A stretch of 64,000 nt of DNA. Origin: Pseudomonadales bacterium. Lineage in GTDB: Bacteria > Pseudomonadota > Gammaproteobacteria > Pseudomonadales > Azotimanducaceae. The position numbers and the translations under genes are program-made. Positions 41,938-50,439 of this stretch are shown here, in pieces. The DNA lies in NCBI GenBank assembly GCA_028285415.1, contig JANQPF010000009.1, forward strand, positions 682,001 to 746,000, written 5' to 3'. A model generated the notes under the pieces. It was given only the letters and a program-made list of their open reading frames with translations, did not search any database and was not told where the DNA came from. Position 1 is the first letter of the stretch. Every line of letters starts with the position of its first letter.

Positions 41938-43014
41938 TCAGTCGACGCCGACTCCTTCGTCAGATGAGGGCGTAGTCGCTAATTTGAACAGCTCGAATCC
42001 AATTCGAGGTGCATTTGCCCGAAAATCGTTGCTTAGCACTACTACACAGAGCTCAGACTCAGGCGCGACGACAATCACTGAGTTGAATCCAACAACCCCA
42101 CCGGCATGCGCTCGGTAGGCGATGCCACGATCGTCTGTGTGGACGCCCCAGCCGTATCCAAAGTTGTTCAATTCTGTCGAGTACATCCGTTTGAATGAGG
42201 AATGGGTCAAGAGTTCGTTGCCAATCATTGCATTGCACCACTTAGCCATGTCTTCGATGCTCGAGTACAGGTTTCCTCCACCTGTGAGAATAGGGGTATG
42301 GATATCTGGGGAGCGTATTCGCTTGTCGTCGCGATACATGTAGCTTTCGGCAAGATTGTCTAAATCTTGCTCTGGCGAATGCGCTCCTGAGTTCGACATT
42401 TGAAGCGGCCCAAAGACTTCGCTGGACAAATACGATTCGTAGGTTTCACCGGATAGTTTCTCGATGAGCGCGGCAAGTAAAAAGTACCCAACGCCGCTGT
42501 AGTTGAACTCTGTTCCAGGTGCAGACAATAGCGGTTCCTGGTGAAACCGCGCCAATGTCTCGTGCACGTCGCGGGGCTCGGCCATGGTGGCAGCAAACCC
42601 TTCCAGTGCCCAGGAGTGCATCAGCCCCGACGTGTGCGTGAGTAACTGATGAGCTGTCAGTTGCTGCCACTTGGCCGGGAGGTCGTCTAAGTACTCGGAA
42701 ACCGGAGCGTGCAGATCAAGCATTCCGTTTTCGAACAGCATCATGATGGCAGTCGCCGTAAACTGTTTTGTTATCGATCCGATCAGAAACTGCGTAGTCG
42801 GCTCGATGGGTGAAGCGCTTTCGTAACTCGCAAACCCATACCCACGTGCAAGGAGCGTTTGCTTTTTACGCATGACCAAGACAGCCGCGTTTGGATTAAC
42901 AGTCCTGAGATGTGCTTCTATTTTCCTGGTGAGATCCGAGTCATCACCTGGCACGGCGTAGCCGGTGTACAAGACGAGTATGACGACGCTTAGTCTGCAA
43001 CCTGCTCTGATCAC
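41938..43014 (-). CDS. Serine hydrolase, beta-lactamase/AmpC-like fold
   Basis: 358 residues from GTG 43014, chosen because GGAGG lies 6 nt upstream and the first residues then form a signal peptide (CRLSVVILVLYTGYAVPG). Penicillin-binding-protein-like motifs: S80xxK83 in GSITKQF, Y172-S-G where the family usually has YxN, and HAGGVVGF for the third motif. The Gly in place of Asn is odd and may change substrate. Likely a periplasmic esterase or peptidase rather than an antibiotic resistance enzyme. Confidence 0.85.
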   Translation of the reverse strand: MIRAGCRLSVVILVLYTGYAVPGDDSDLTRKIEAHLRTVNPNAAVLVMRKKQTLLARGYGFASYESASPIEPTTQFLIGSITKQFTATAIMMLFENGMLDLHAPVSEYLDDLPAKWQQLTAHQLLTHTSGLMHSWALEGFAATMAEPRDVHETLARFHQEPLLSAPGTEFNYSGVGYFLLAALIEKLSGETYESYLSSEVFGPLQMSNSGAHSPEQDLDNLAESYMYRDDKRIRSPDIHTPILTGGGNLYSSIEDMAKWCNAMIGNELLTHSSFKRMYSTELNNFGYGWGVHTDDRGIAYRAHAGGVVGFNSVIVVAPESELCVVVLSNDFRANAPRIGFELFKLATTPSSDEGVGVD

Positions 43015-43139
43015 CACCAACCTCCAAATACATTCTTCGGTTTCATCTGAATCTATGGCGACGTCGACGTCTCCTTGCCGGACGGCTTGCTCCCACTCAC
43101 TGGGCAGGAGCATGCCGCCACGATGAACGTTGAGCGAAA

Positions 43140-43628
43140 TTAAAGCTTACGGCCGAGCCTTTTCTCAGCCACCTTCCGCTCGAGGTCCTGAAACGGCAGG
43201 CGGATGACCTCAAAGGACATCAGCCCGTGCACAATGAGCCCCAGCCCGACACCACCGAATACCCAGTACAGAAGCGGCTCATCGAAGCCCCTGACTGAAA
43301 AGAAAACGATGGCCAGAATGACGTAGGCGATCAGTCCGCTGAGGAAGTCCTTGACGCCTTTTGCGTACTCGAGCGCTTCCGCCTCATCGGGTTGCAGGTG
43401 CTCACTGGATGGCGTTGGGTTGTCTTGGTCGAAGTTAGTCATGATTTCGTGCTCCGTGATGAACGTTGTGACATCGACCTCGAACACGGCTGCCAGCGCT
43501 TTTGCTGTTTCCAAGCTGGGTTTGTGCCCGCGTTCGACGCGTTGAATCGTGCGAACGGAGACATCGGTCAACTCTGCCAGCTGGTCCTGGGACCAGCCGT
43601 TGCGGAGTCGTAGCTTGCGTACAATCAT
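43140..43628 (-). CDS. XRE-type HTH protein with 2TM domain
   Basis: 162 residues, GGGAAG before the ATG. Residues 1-58 form a Cro/CI-type helix-turn-helix (GWSQDQLAELTDVSVRTIQRVERG). After an acidic linker, two membrane helices (FLSGLIAYVILAIVFFSV and LLYWVFGGVGLGLIVHGLM) and a basic tail form a 2TM domain. The DNA-binding part is thus tethered to the membrane. It lies 125 nt upstream of the serine hydrolase on the same strand and may control it. Confidence 0.88.
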   Translation of the reverse strand: MIVRKLRLRNGWSQDQLAELTDVSVRTIQRVERGHKPSLETAKALAAVFEVDVTTFITEHEIMTNFDQDNPTPSSEHLQPDEAEALEYAKGVKDFLSGLIAYVILAIVFFSVRGFDEPLLYWVFGGVGLGLIVHGLMSFEVIRLPFQDLERKVAEKRLGRKL

Positions 43629-43782
43629 TGCGCTTCCCGTGGCTTCGAGGTGTCGTCATCCTCAGACCAAATCCGGCTCCGGAACACGACACGAACCCGA
43701 AATCTACCCGAAACAGGGGTGACAGTGGAGCAAAATCAATGAGTTAGCGAAGCACCCAGCCAGGGCAATGGTCGATCGCCGA

Positions 43783-45354
43783 TCACTGCACGCCGTTTTC
43801 CAGGAGCGCTTCGACGTTGGCCACCGACTGCTCGAAGTAGTGGTTCATGTGCCGCTCATGCGCATCAAGCTGATCAGCGCGGTAGCGGCTAAGCACCCTC
43901 GGCGTGAGATTCAGCTCCATGAGTTGGTCAGATGCCCGGTTGTAGGCCGGCCAATCAGGCGCGCCGGGACAGCTCGGCTTCCCCGTTGCCGCAAACGATA
44001 CCCAGCAGGCGTGCATGATCCGGGTCATCTCGAGATCCTCTTCGCTGACAAAAAACGATCCGATGACCGGCGGGAAGATCTCATCCCAGCTGTCAAACAC
44101 GTGGGGCAGCTCGTAGGCATGCTGAGCACCCCGGACGTCGTCTCGCTCGCTCGACAGGACATAAGAGAACAAATACAGATAGGAGGGTTCGCCCTCCTCC
44201 AGCTGGTGTGCAACCCATCGCGCCGGGGCGCCGGCATGCAGGTCCGTGTAAATCTCGTACGCCAGGTCTTGTTCCCGATCCTGACCCGTCTGATAGGTGG
44301 CCATCACGTCCGGATGAGTGGTTTCGATGACGTGCCTTGCCGAATAACGCAGCGACGATCCGTCGAAGTCGTTCCAACCGATCAATAGGGGTACGTCCAG
44401 AGCGGATCCTTCCGCAATGAGTTCAGTCGCGCCTTTCTGCCAAAGCCGTCCGTCAATCGCGTAGGGACCGGTAACCGGCAGCTCATGCCATGGCAGCGCC
44501 CGTAATTGCTCGACGGTCGCGTTGCATCCGTCGAGACCGGCCATCGAGGCGAGCAAACACCCAAGCTGCTCATGTTGCGAATGACTCCAGGGCGCCCACC
44601 ACCCGTTGCCCGACTGAACGATGGCTTTGTGAAACAAGCCCCCGGCAGATTCGTTAGTCAAAATCTGCAGGATACCGGCGCCGCCGTTGCTGCTACCAAC
44701 GATGGTGACGTTCTCCGGATCGCCACCAAAGGCAGCGATGTTCTGCTGCACCCATCGCAGGGCGGCCAGCTGGTCCATTTCGGTGTACCGCGCCAGCGGT
44801 GCAGCCGCGTCCGCCGTACGAGTCAAGGCCGGGTGGGCGAAGTTTCCCATCGTGTGGAGTCGAAAGTTGATCGAAACGAAGACGATGCCGTCGCGCGCGA
44901 AAGCGGTGCCGTCGTATACGGGAAACGAGGTGCCCAACGCGTTGCCGTGGACGAACACCATCACGGGGCTGGATGACGCCTCTGAAGGCGCCCACACGTT
45001 CAGAGTCAGGCAATCTTCGCTGGTATCCGGGTTCGGCGGCACGTCAACAAAGATTGTCCACCCTTCTCCGGAGTGTGTTTCTCCCTCCTCACGGCGGTCG
45101 AAGTCTGGCTGCGGACACCAGGGGCCAAACGCTTTGGTGCTGCGCACCTCATCCCAGCCGGGCACCTCCACGGGAGGCGCCCAGCGTCGCTCCCCTGAAG
45201 TCGCCATTGCGTATGGGATACCGAGGAAACGCTTTACACCATCCGCTTCGAGCCCTTCGATCGGGCCACGTGACAGGTTCAACCGGGTGGACGTGTCTGA
45301 GCAACCGCCAGACGCAATGAGCAGTAAAACGGGTAAAAATCGCATGACGTTCAC
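43783..45354 (-). CDS. Carboxylesterase type B lipoprotein
   Basis: 523 residues from GTG 45354 (GGGAGG 5 nt upstream). Lipobox IASGGC at 14-19. Type-B esterase fold: FLGIPYAMA, SEDCLTLNVWAPSEA, oxyanion loop FVHGNALG (normally HGGG) and nucleophile motif GSSNGG with S222 (normally GESAGG), AAFGGDPENVTIVG, then Glu and His further on. The two altered signature loops are unusual but the triad can still form. It probably acts on bulky esters at the outer membrane or in the periplasm. Confidence 0.88.
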   Translation of the reverse strand: MNVMRFLPVLLLIASGGCSDTSTRLNLSRGPIEGLEADGVKRFLGIPYAMATSGERRWAPPVEVPGWDEVRSTKAFGPWCPQPDFDRREEGETHSGEGWTIFVDVPPNPDTSEDCLTLNVWAPSEASSSPVMVFVHGNALGTSFPVYDGTAFARDGIVFVSINFRLHTMGNFAHPALTRTADAAAPLARYTEMDQLAALRWVQQNIAAFGGDPENVTIVGSSNGGAGILQILTNESAGGLFHKAIVQSGNGWWAPWSHSQHEQLGCLLASMAGLDGCNATVEQLRALPWHELPVTGPYAIDGRLWQKGATELIAEGSALDVPLLIGWNDFDGSSLRYSARHVIETTHPDVMATYQTGQDREQDLAYEIYTDLHAGAPARWVAHQLEEGEPSYLYLFSYVLSSERDDVRGAQHAYELPHVFDSWDEIFPPVIGSFFVSEEDLEMTRIMHACWVSFAATGKPSCPGAPDWPAYNRASDQLMELNLTPRVLSRYRADQLDAHERHMNHYFEQSVANVEALLENGVQ

Positions 45355-45410
45355 GTTAACCTCCCGGGGACGCGCGGACGAGTATCGCCAGATTACGTCG
45401 AATCGCTCAT

Positions 45411-45425
45411 GAAAGAAGTTCTTTC
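45411..45425. promoter_or_regulatory. 15-bp palindrome in divergent promoter region
   Basis: GAAAGAA-G-TTCTTTC is a perfect inverted repeat in the 232-nt space between the esterase (minus) and CoA-transferase (plus) starts. Size and position fit a dimeric repressor or activator site. The nearest -10-like sequence is TATGAT (45515-45520). Confidence 0.5.
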
Positions 45426-45586
45426 TGCGCAGCGTACGCCAACGCTCTGATCCCGCGCTGCCGATAGGGAGAGAAACGGCGCGCCACGGCGCAGAAATGC
45501 TCGCGAGACCGGCTTATGATTGGACGGGCTGCAACCGCCGCGCAGAAAGTCGGGTGGCTGCGCATCACTACCAGAGGGAGATCATC

Positions 45587-46774
45587 ATGTCAGGACCGTT
45601 AGAAGGCATACGCGTGCTCGACTTTTCCACCATGGTGTCCGGTCCCGTTGCCGCGCGCATGCTCGCTGACCAGGGCGCTGACGTCATCAAGGTCGAATCC
45701 CCGAAGGGTGACGAGATGCGCAAGATCGGTAACCAGCGCAACGGGCTGACTGCCGGGTTCATGTCCTGCAATCGCGGCAAGCGCGGTGTCTGTCTGGACT
45801 TGAAGAACGATGCTGCGAAGGAGGCGCTGCGCAAGCTCATCAAGACCGCCGACGTTGTCATTCAGAACTTCCGTCCCGGCGCCATGGAGCGAATGGGTTT
45901 CGGCGAGGCGGCCGTTCGCGCGCTCAAGCCCGACATCGTCTACGTCTCCATCAGCGGCTTTGGCGAGGAGGGGCCATACGCCCACCAGCGTGTCTACGAC
46001 CCCGTCATCCAGGCGCTTTGCGGCGCAACCGACATACAGGCGGACAGGGATACCGGGCGCCCGAAGATGTTTCGCATCATCGTTGCCGACAAAGTCACTT
46101 CCCTCACCGCCGCCCAGGCCATATCCAGCGCCCTCTTTGCCCGTGAGCGCACGGGCAAAGGAGAACACATCAAGCTCTCGATGCTCGACGCGATGGTGTC
46201 GTTCTTCTGGCCGGAAGGGATGTCGGGCATCACGTTCGTCGGCGACGAGATCGACGTCACCAAATACCAGGGCACCATGGATCTCATTTACGAGACCGCC
46301 AACGGCTACATCACCGCCGGCGCCGTTTCGGACGCCGAGTGGGTTGGCATGTGCAACGCGCTGAACAAAACTGAATGGATAGACGACGAACGGTTCAACA
46401 ATACGGCCGTGCGATTCAAAAACGCTGAGCTCAGAAAGCAGATGACGGCGGCAGAACTTGCGACGTGGGATCGCGATGAGATCCTCACACGCCTCGATGC
46501 CGAAGGCGTGCCCAGCGCGCCGCTACTGACGCGGCTGGACCTCCTCGAAGACGAGCAGATTGCAACCAACGGCACAATCGAGATTTACGAATGGGAAGGC
46601 CACGGTCAGATCCGACAGGCCCGTCCGGCCGCGGAGTTCTGTGACAACCCGCATCACATCGAGCGCGCCGCACCGCGCCTCGGTGAAAACAGCGCAGAGG
46701 TACTCACGGAGGCGGGTCTGGACGGCGCCACCATCGAGGAACTCACGGCCGCCGGGGCTCTCATCCAGAGCTAG
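45587..46774 (+). CDS. CaiB/BaiF family (class III) CoA-transferase
   Basis: 395 residues from ATG 45587 (GAGGGAG upstream). Family features: the start GPLEGIRVLDFSTMVSGP, LADQGADVIKVESPKGD, NRGKRGVCLDLK, YVSISGFGEEGPYAHQRVYDPVIQA in separate blocks, and the catalytic Asp in VADKVTSLTAAQA. It moves CoA between carboxylic acids through an aspartyl-CoA thioester. It is the first gene of a short plus-strand segment, and its last 14 nt overlap the end of the convergent MFS gene. Confidence 0.92.
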   Translation: MSGPLEGIRVLDFSTMVSGPVAARMLADQGADVIKVESPKGDEMRKIGNQRNGLTAGFMSCNRGKRGVCLDLKNDAAKEALRKLIKTADVVIQNFRPGAMERMGFGEAAVRALKPDIVYVSISGFGEEGPYAHQRVYDPVIQALCGATDIQADRDTGRPKMFRIIVADKVTSLTAAQAISSALFARERTGKGEHIKLSMLDAMVSFFWPEGMSGITFVGDEIDVTKYQGTMDLIYETANGYITAGAVSDAEWVGMCNALNKTEWIDDERFNNTAVRFKNAELRKQMTAAELATWDRDEILTRLDAEGVPSAPLLTRLDLLEDEQIATNGTIEIYEWEGHGQIRQARPAAEFCDNPHHIERAAPRLGENSAEVLTEAGLDGATIEELTAAGALIQS

Positions 46775-48023
46775 CGGCTTCGGCCGCGCGCCGTGCCAGG
46801 CGTTCCGGGCTGCGATAGAAGGTCACCGCAAGCGCCGCCAGCATGTAGAGTCCCAGCAGCACCTGGAAGGCAAGCGCGTAGGATCCCGTGGCGTCGAAAA
46901 TCCAGCCGGCAAAGGGCACCCCCAGAATCTGGATCGGAAACATGGCAGGTCGCATCAACCCGAATACCGCGCCGAACCGTTCGCGGCCGAACGATTTGCC
47001 GACAATCGTCGCATGCATGGGTACCACTCCCCCCACGCCGTAACCGAACAGCGCCGCACCCAGAGCAAAAAGCCACAGCGTTTCGTTCAGGTACATGATG
47101 AGCTGACCGCTGAACTGCACCAGAATGATCATCAGCATCAGCCGCCGCATCGGCAGCTTGTCGCCGAGCCAGCCAAAGCTCAACTTGCCGAGCACACCGA
47201 GCCCCGCACACAGAGACATGACCAGCGACGCCCGGGAGAGCTCGTGTCCCATATCGGTCAGTCGCGGAACCATGTGGGTGAGCGTTGTGCTCATGCAGCA
47301 GAAAATGAACGAGAACGTGGCCACAATGACCCAGAAATTCCGCTCCCGGGCAACCGTGCGCATGGAAAGGCGCGGCGGTGGCGCGGCCGCGCCTTCCTGC
47401 TGCCTGTGCTCTCCCTGAAGGGCACCGTCCGGCAGCATGCCAATGTCTTCCGGCCGCGACACGACAAGCCTCAGAACCAACGGCACCACCACCAGAAGCG
47501 TAAAGAATCCGTACACCATGAAACCGTTGCGCCAGCCGTACGTGTCGATGATCTCCGCGCTGACGTAGGGCATGATGACCCCCGACAGGGAAACGCCGGT
47601 TGCGGCAATACCGAGCGCAGTACCGCGGCGGCGGTCGAACCAGTTGGAAACGAGCTTGGACGTGGCGAGGTTACCCATGCTGCTTGCGCCGAAACCGATG
47701 AAAACGCCGAGGACCAGATAGAACTCGAGCGGCGTTCGCACGAGGCTCAACCCCAGAAAGCCCAAAGCCATGGACGTTGCCCCTACCCCGATGACCCGGC
47801 GCAGCGGAAAGTTGTCGAGCGCGCGTCCAACGAGCGGTGCGGCGAAGGCGCCCACCGCGCTCGTCACAGTCATGCCCAACGCGACGCCAAGACGGGAGTC
47901 ACCAAACTCCGCGGCAATCGCCTTGAAAAAGACACCATAGGAATAGAAGAAAAAGCCGACGGCCACGAAGTCGACAAAGAACGCGACGCCGACCATGCGC
48001 CAGCCGAAGAACCGACGGGCCAT
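46761..48023 (-). CDS. MFS transporter
   Basis: 420 residues, twelve membrane helices. GWRMVGVAFFVDFVAVGFFFYSYGVFF is the first helix pair, followed by LVGRALDNFPLRRVIG as motif A and KLSFGWLGDKLPMRRLM in the second half. The pattern resembles the monocarboxylate/oxalate-type group, as does the carrier at 30595. Substrate unknown; an organic acid fits the neighbouring CoA-transferase. It is followed on the same strand by nothing closer than the esterase region; its 3' end overlaps the CoA-transferase. Confidence 0.88.
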   Translation of the reverse strand: MARRFFGWRMVGVAFFVDFVAVGFFFYSYGVFFKAIAAEFGDSRLGVALGMTVTSAVGAFAAPLVGRALDNFPLRRVIGVGATSMALGFLGLSLVRTPLEFYLVLGVFIGFGASSMGNLATSKLVSNWFDRRRGTALGIAATGVSLSGVIMPYVSAEIIDTYGWRNGFMVYGFFTLLVVVPLVLRLVVSRPEDIGMLPDGALQGEHRQQEGAAAPPPRLSMRTVARERNFWVIVATFSFIFCCMSTTLTHMVPRLTDMGHELSRASLVMSLCAGLGVLGKLSFGWLGDKLPMRRLMLMIILVQFSGQLIMYLNETLWLFALGAALFGYGVGGVVPMHATIVGKSFGRERFGAVFGLMRPAMFPIQILGVPFAGWIFDATGSYALAFQVLLGLYMLAALAVTFYRSPERLARRAAEAASSG

Positions 48024-48053
48024 GTCAGCGTTGCCGGTTAGCGGCGCGCGCGA

Positions 48054-49508
48054 TCAACGCAGCCGCTTGGAGATCTGACTGTGCCGCAGAATGCCTTCTA
48101 CCGTGCCGTCGGCGGCACGCTGGAAAACCCAGGTCTCGCGTTCATCGCCGGCATCGTCGACGCGCACGAACGTATCCCCGTCTACCTGCTTCAGCTTTGC
48201 AACGTTGTCGATTTTGTCCTGCGGCAAACCGAGCGCCGCCAGCTGATCACCCCAGACTCGGATCGCCGTTTCGCCGCCCCAGATGTCGCCTCCGTAGTTG
48301 CCGGCGTAAACGGACAGATCGTCCGCACCGGCGGCTTCGTCCTGGTTTCCTTGCGCGGCTTTCTTGAGCGCCGGACCCACGGTACCCATCAGGTTTCGCG
48401 CAATGGCGACGGCCGGCCCATCAGCAGCATTGGTCAACGCAATGGCCGCAACTTTGTGCTTCGGCGCCAGCAGGAAGGCCGTGATGTAACCGGGGCAGCC
48501 GCCGGTGTGCCCCACCATCGTCGCACCGTCGACGTTGATCACGCTGAAACCGAGACCCCAGGTCGTTTTCCAATCTTCGTCCGCCCAATGCACGCGGTGC
48601 ATTTCGCGGAGCGTGTTCGCGTCGAGGACCGCATCACCGCCCTGACCAAGGAGACGAAACTGCCACTGGGCAAACTTCGCCAGATCGTTGACCGTGCTGG
48701 TAAACCCTGCTGCAGGGGTGATTGACCGGGTATCGAACGGCGACACGACCGAGCGTTTGGGGTCACGGCTGCGCCCGGTGTAACCAAGGGCCATCTGTTT
48801 GCCGTGCAGCTTCTTCGGAAAGTAGGTCCGTGTATCACCCATGCCGAGGGGATCGAGAATCCGCGAGCGCACATAGTCGGCATACGGCTGCCCGGACGCC
48901 GCGGCGACGATTTCACCCGCAAGGGTCAGACCCAGATTGGAATACTGGAACCGCGTATCCGCGGGATAGAGGGTTTCCTGTGCGGGGATGCGGGCGAGCA
49001 TTGCGTCTCTTTCAGGGAATGGAAAACCGTCCATCCAATACGGGAAGTCCACTTCCCGCGGCAAGCCGGCAGAGTGCGTCAGCAGCCCGTGGATGCGGGC
49101 CGGACCGGCAGCGGTGTGCTGCTCGCCAATGTCGAACCACGGCAGATGGTCTTTGACCGGATCGCGCAGGCTCAGGTTGCCGGCATCGCGCTGCTGCATC
49201 ACGCCAATGCTGGTGAAGAGCTTGCTGATCGAACAGATGCTGTAAATCGTGTCCGCGTCCGCCGGCACCTTGCGGCGGAGATTGGCATACCCGTACCCCT
49301 TGCTGAAGACGATTTCCTGATCCACGACCAGTCCCACGGATAGGCCCGGTACCCCTTCATAGTCCCGTACCGCATCTATCCAGGCATCGGTGATTGCGAG
49401 CGCACCCTGCACTTCCGCATGGTCGACGAGGCTCGGCGCGGCTTCTTCTGCAAGTGCTCCAGCACCGCAGAGTCCAGCCAGCAAAACGACAAAGAAGCGA
49501 CGCGCCAT
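48054..49508 (-). CDS. Secreted serine hydrolase (beta-lactamase fold) with C-terminal domain
   Basis: 484 residues; GGAG before the ATG. Signal peptide RRFFVVLLAGLCGAGALA. SxxK motif in CSISKLF, YSNLG as the second motif (canonical), and HTGGCPGY as the third. After the catalytic domain (to about 370) there is a ~100-residue beta-rich C-terminal domain (LSVYAGNYGGDIWGGETAIRVWG), common in D-aminopeptidase/esterase-like members. Periplasmic peptidase or esterase. It lies 30 nt upstream of the MFS carrier gene and may be co-transcribed with it. Confidence 0.9.
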   Translation of the reverse strand: MARRFFVVLLAGLCGAGALAEEAAPSLVDHAEVQGALAITDAWIDAVRDYEGVPGLSVGLVVDQEIVFSKGYGYANLRRKVPADADTIYSICSISKLFTSIGVMQQRDAGNLSLRDPVKDHLPWFDIGEQHTAAGPARIHGLLTHSAGLPREVDFPYWMDGFPFPERDAMLARIPAQETLYPADTRFQYSNLGLTLAGEIVAAASGQPYADYVRSRILDPLGMGDTRTYFPKKLHGKQMALGYTGRSRDPKRSVVSPFDTRSITPAAGFTSTVNDLAKFAQWQFRLLGQGGDAVLDANTLREMHRVHWADEDWKTTWGLGFSVINVDGATMVGHTGGCPGYITAFLLAPKHKVAAIALTNAADGPAVAIARNLMGTVGPALKKAAQGNQDEAAGADDLSVYAGNYGGDIWGGETAIRVWGDQLAALGLPQDKIDNVAKLKQVDGDTFVRVDDAGDERETWVFQRAADGTVEGILRHSQISKRLR

Positions 49509-49618
49509 GTGATGCTCCGGATGGGGAAAACGGCTATTCTAGCATCTTCTTCCGCTCGGCTTAGATGGCTCGCCCGCGGGAGAACTCGAGGCATCGGGGT
49601 TCGGGGGGAAGAGAGAGC

Positions 49619-50398
49619 ATGGCACGCGAAAAAGACGTCAGCATGGCGGTCCGGGAGGTCTGCCTGTGGTTTCCTGAGAGCGAAGAGGTCATGGCGCACG
49701 GCTCGCCTGATTTCCGCGTCAACGGCAAAACGTTTGCCACCTACGTCATCAATCATCACGGCGACGGCCACCTGGCACTCTGGCTGCGTTCGCCACCCGG
49801 CGCGCAGGCGCTGTATACCGAAGCCGAACCGGAGCACTTCTACGTGCCGCCTTACGTCGGCCCCAAAGGCTGGCTGGGCGTAGATCTGGACAAAGGGCTG
49901 AGCTGGCTGCGCATCGCGGATCTCGTACGTGAGGCGTATGCAGAGGTGGCGCCCAAGTCGTTGACCGCGGACCTCGGCCCCACCATCGAGATCGAGCCTC
50001 CCACCAAAACCATTGACCCGGAGGTCTTCGACCCGTTTGCCGCGCCCGCAGCTGCGGCGAAGCTCGACGAGATCAGGTCGTATTGCCTCAGCCTGCCCGA
50101 AACCACCGAAGACAAACAGTTCGGCAATCCCTGCTTTCGCGCCGGCAAAAAGAACTTCTGCACCCTCTATTTCCGGCAGGGCCGGCAGAAGCTCTCCGTC
50201 TGGGCGGGCAAAGAGGCACAAGCGACGCTCACGTTCGATGAGCGCTACGAGATTCCCATGTACACCGGCCACAACGGCTGGCTCGATCTCGACATACAGG
50301 ACGATCTCAACCTGGAGGAAGCCGAGAACATCATCGAAGACAGCTACCGGCACTTCGCGCTGAAGAGAATGCTGAAAGCGCTCGACGGGCTGTTATGA
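49619..50398 (+). CDS. Tandem MmcQ/YjbR-like protein
   Basis: 259 residues from ATG 49619 (GGGGGGAAGAGAG upstream). Two copies of the MmcQ/YjbR (double-wing DNA-binding-like) domain: copy 1 about 8-115 (CLWFPESEEVMAHGSPDFRVNGKTFA ... GWLGVDLD) and copy 2 about 145-250 (CLSLPETTEDKQFGNPCFRAGKKNFC ... GWLDLDIQ). Single-domain members are about 110-120 residues, so this is an internal duplication. DNA binding is a structural guess for the family. First gene of a six-gene plus-strand run. Confidence 0.85.
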   Translation: MAREKDVSMAVREVCLWFPESEEVMAHGSPDFRVNGKTFATYVINHHGDGHLALWLRSPPGAQALYTEAEPEHFYVPPYVGPKGWLGVDLDKGLSWLRIADLVREAYAEVAPKSLTADLGPTIEIEPPTKTIDPEVFDPFAAPAAAAKLDEIRSYCLSLPETTEDKQFGNPCFRAGKKNFCTLYFRQGRQKLSVWAGKEAQATLTFDERYEIPMYTGHNGWLDLDIQDDLNLEEAENIIEDSYRHFALKRMLKALDGLL

Positions 50399-50439
50399 TG
50401 GCTGTTTGCCCCCGGGAAGGACAAACTTAAGGGAGAACT

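Larger units (their letters stand above)
39300..43750. other. Probable acquired island (atypical composition)
   Basis: From the monooxygenase stop to about the carboxylesterase end, genes have visibly more A/T, with TTT, AAA, GAT, AAT and TTA/TTG codons frequent, and related hairpin repeats lie between genes. Flanking genes are about 60 % G+C with GC-ending codons. No integrase, transposase, tRNA or terminal repeats were found, so the ends are approximate. Confidence 0.6.

Noticed and set aside
46560-48041. Long plus-strand frame opposite the second MFS carrier
   Set aside because: Low-complexity, Arg/His/Gln-rich translation without domains; antisense shadow.
48054-49508. Calling the serine hydrolases antibiotic-resistance beta-lactamases
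   Set aside because: SxxK/YxN motifs are shared by many esterases and peptidases; length and C-terminal domain fit those better.
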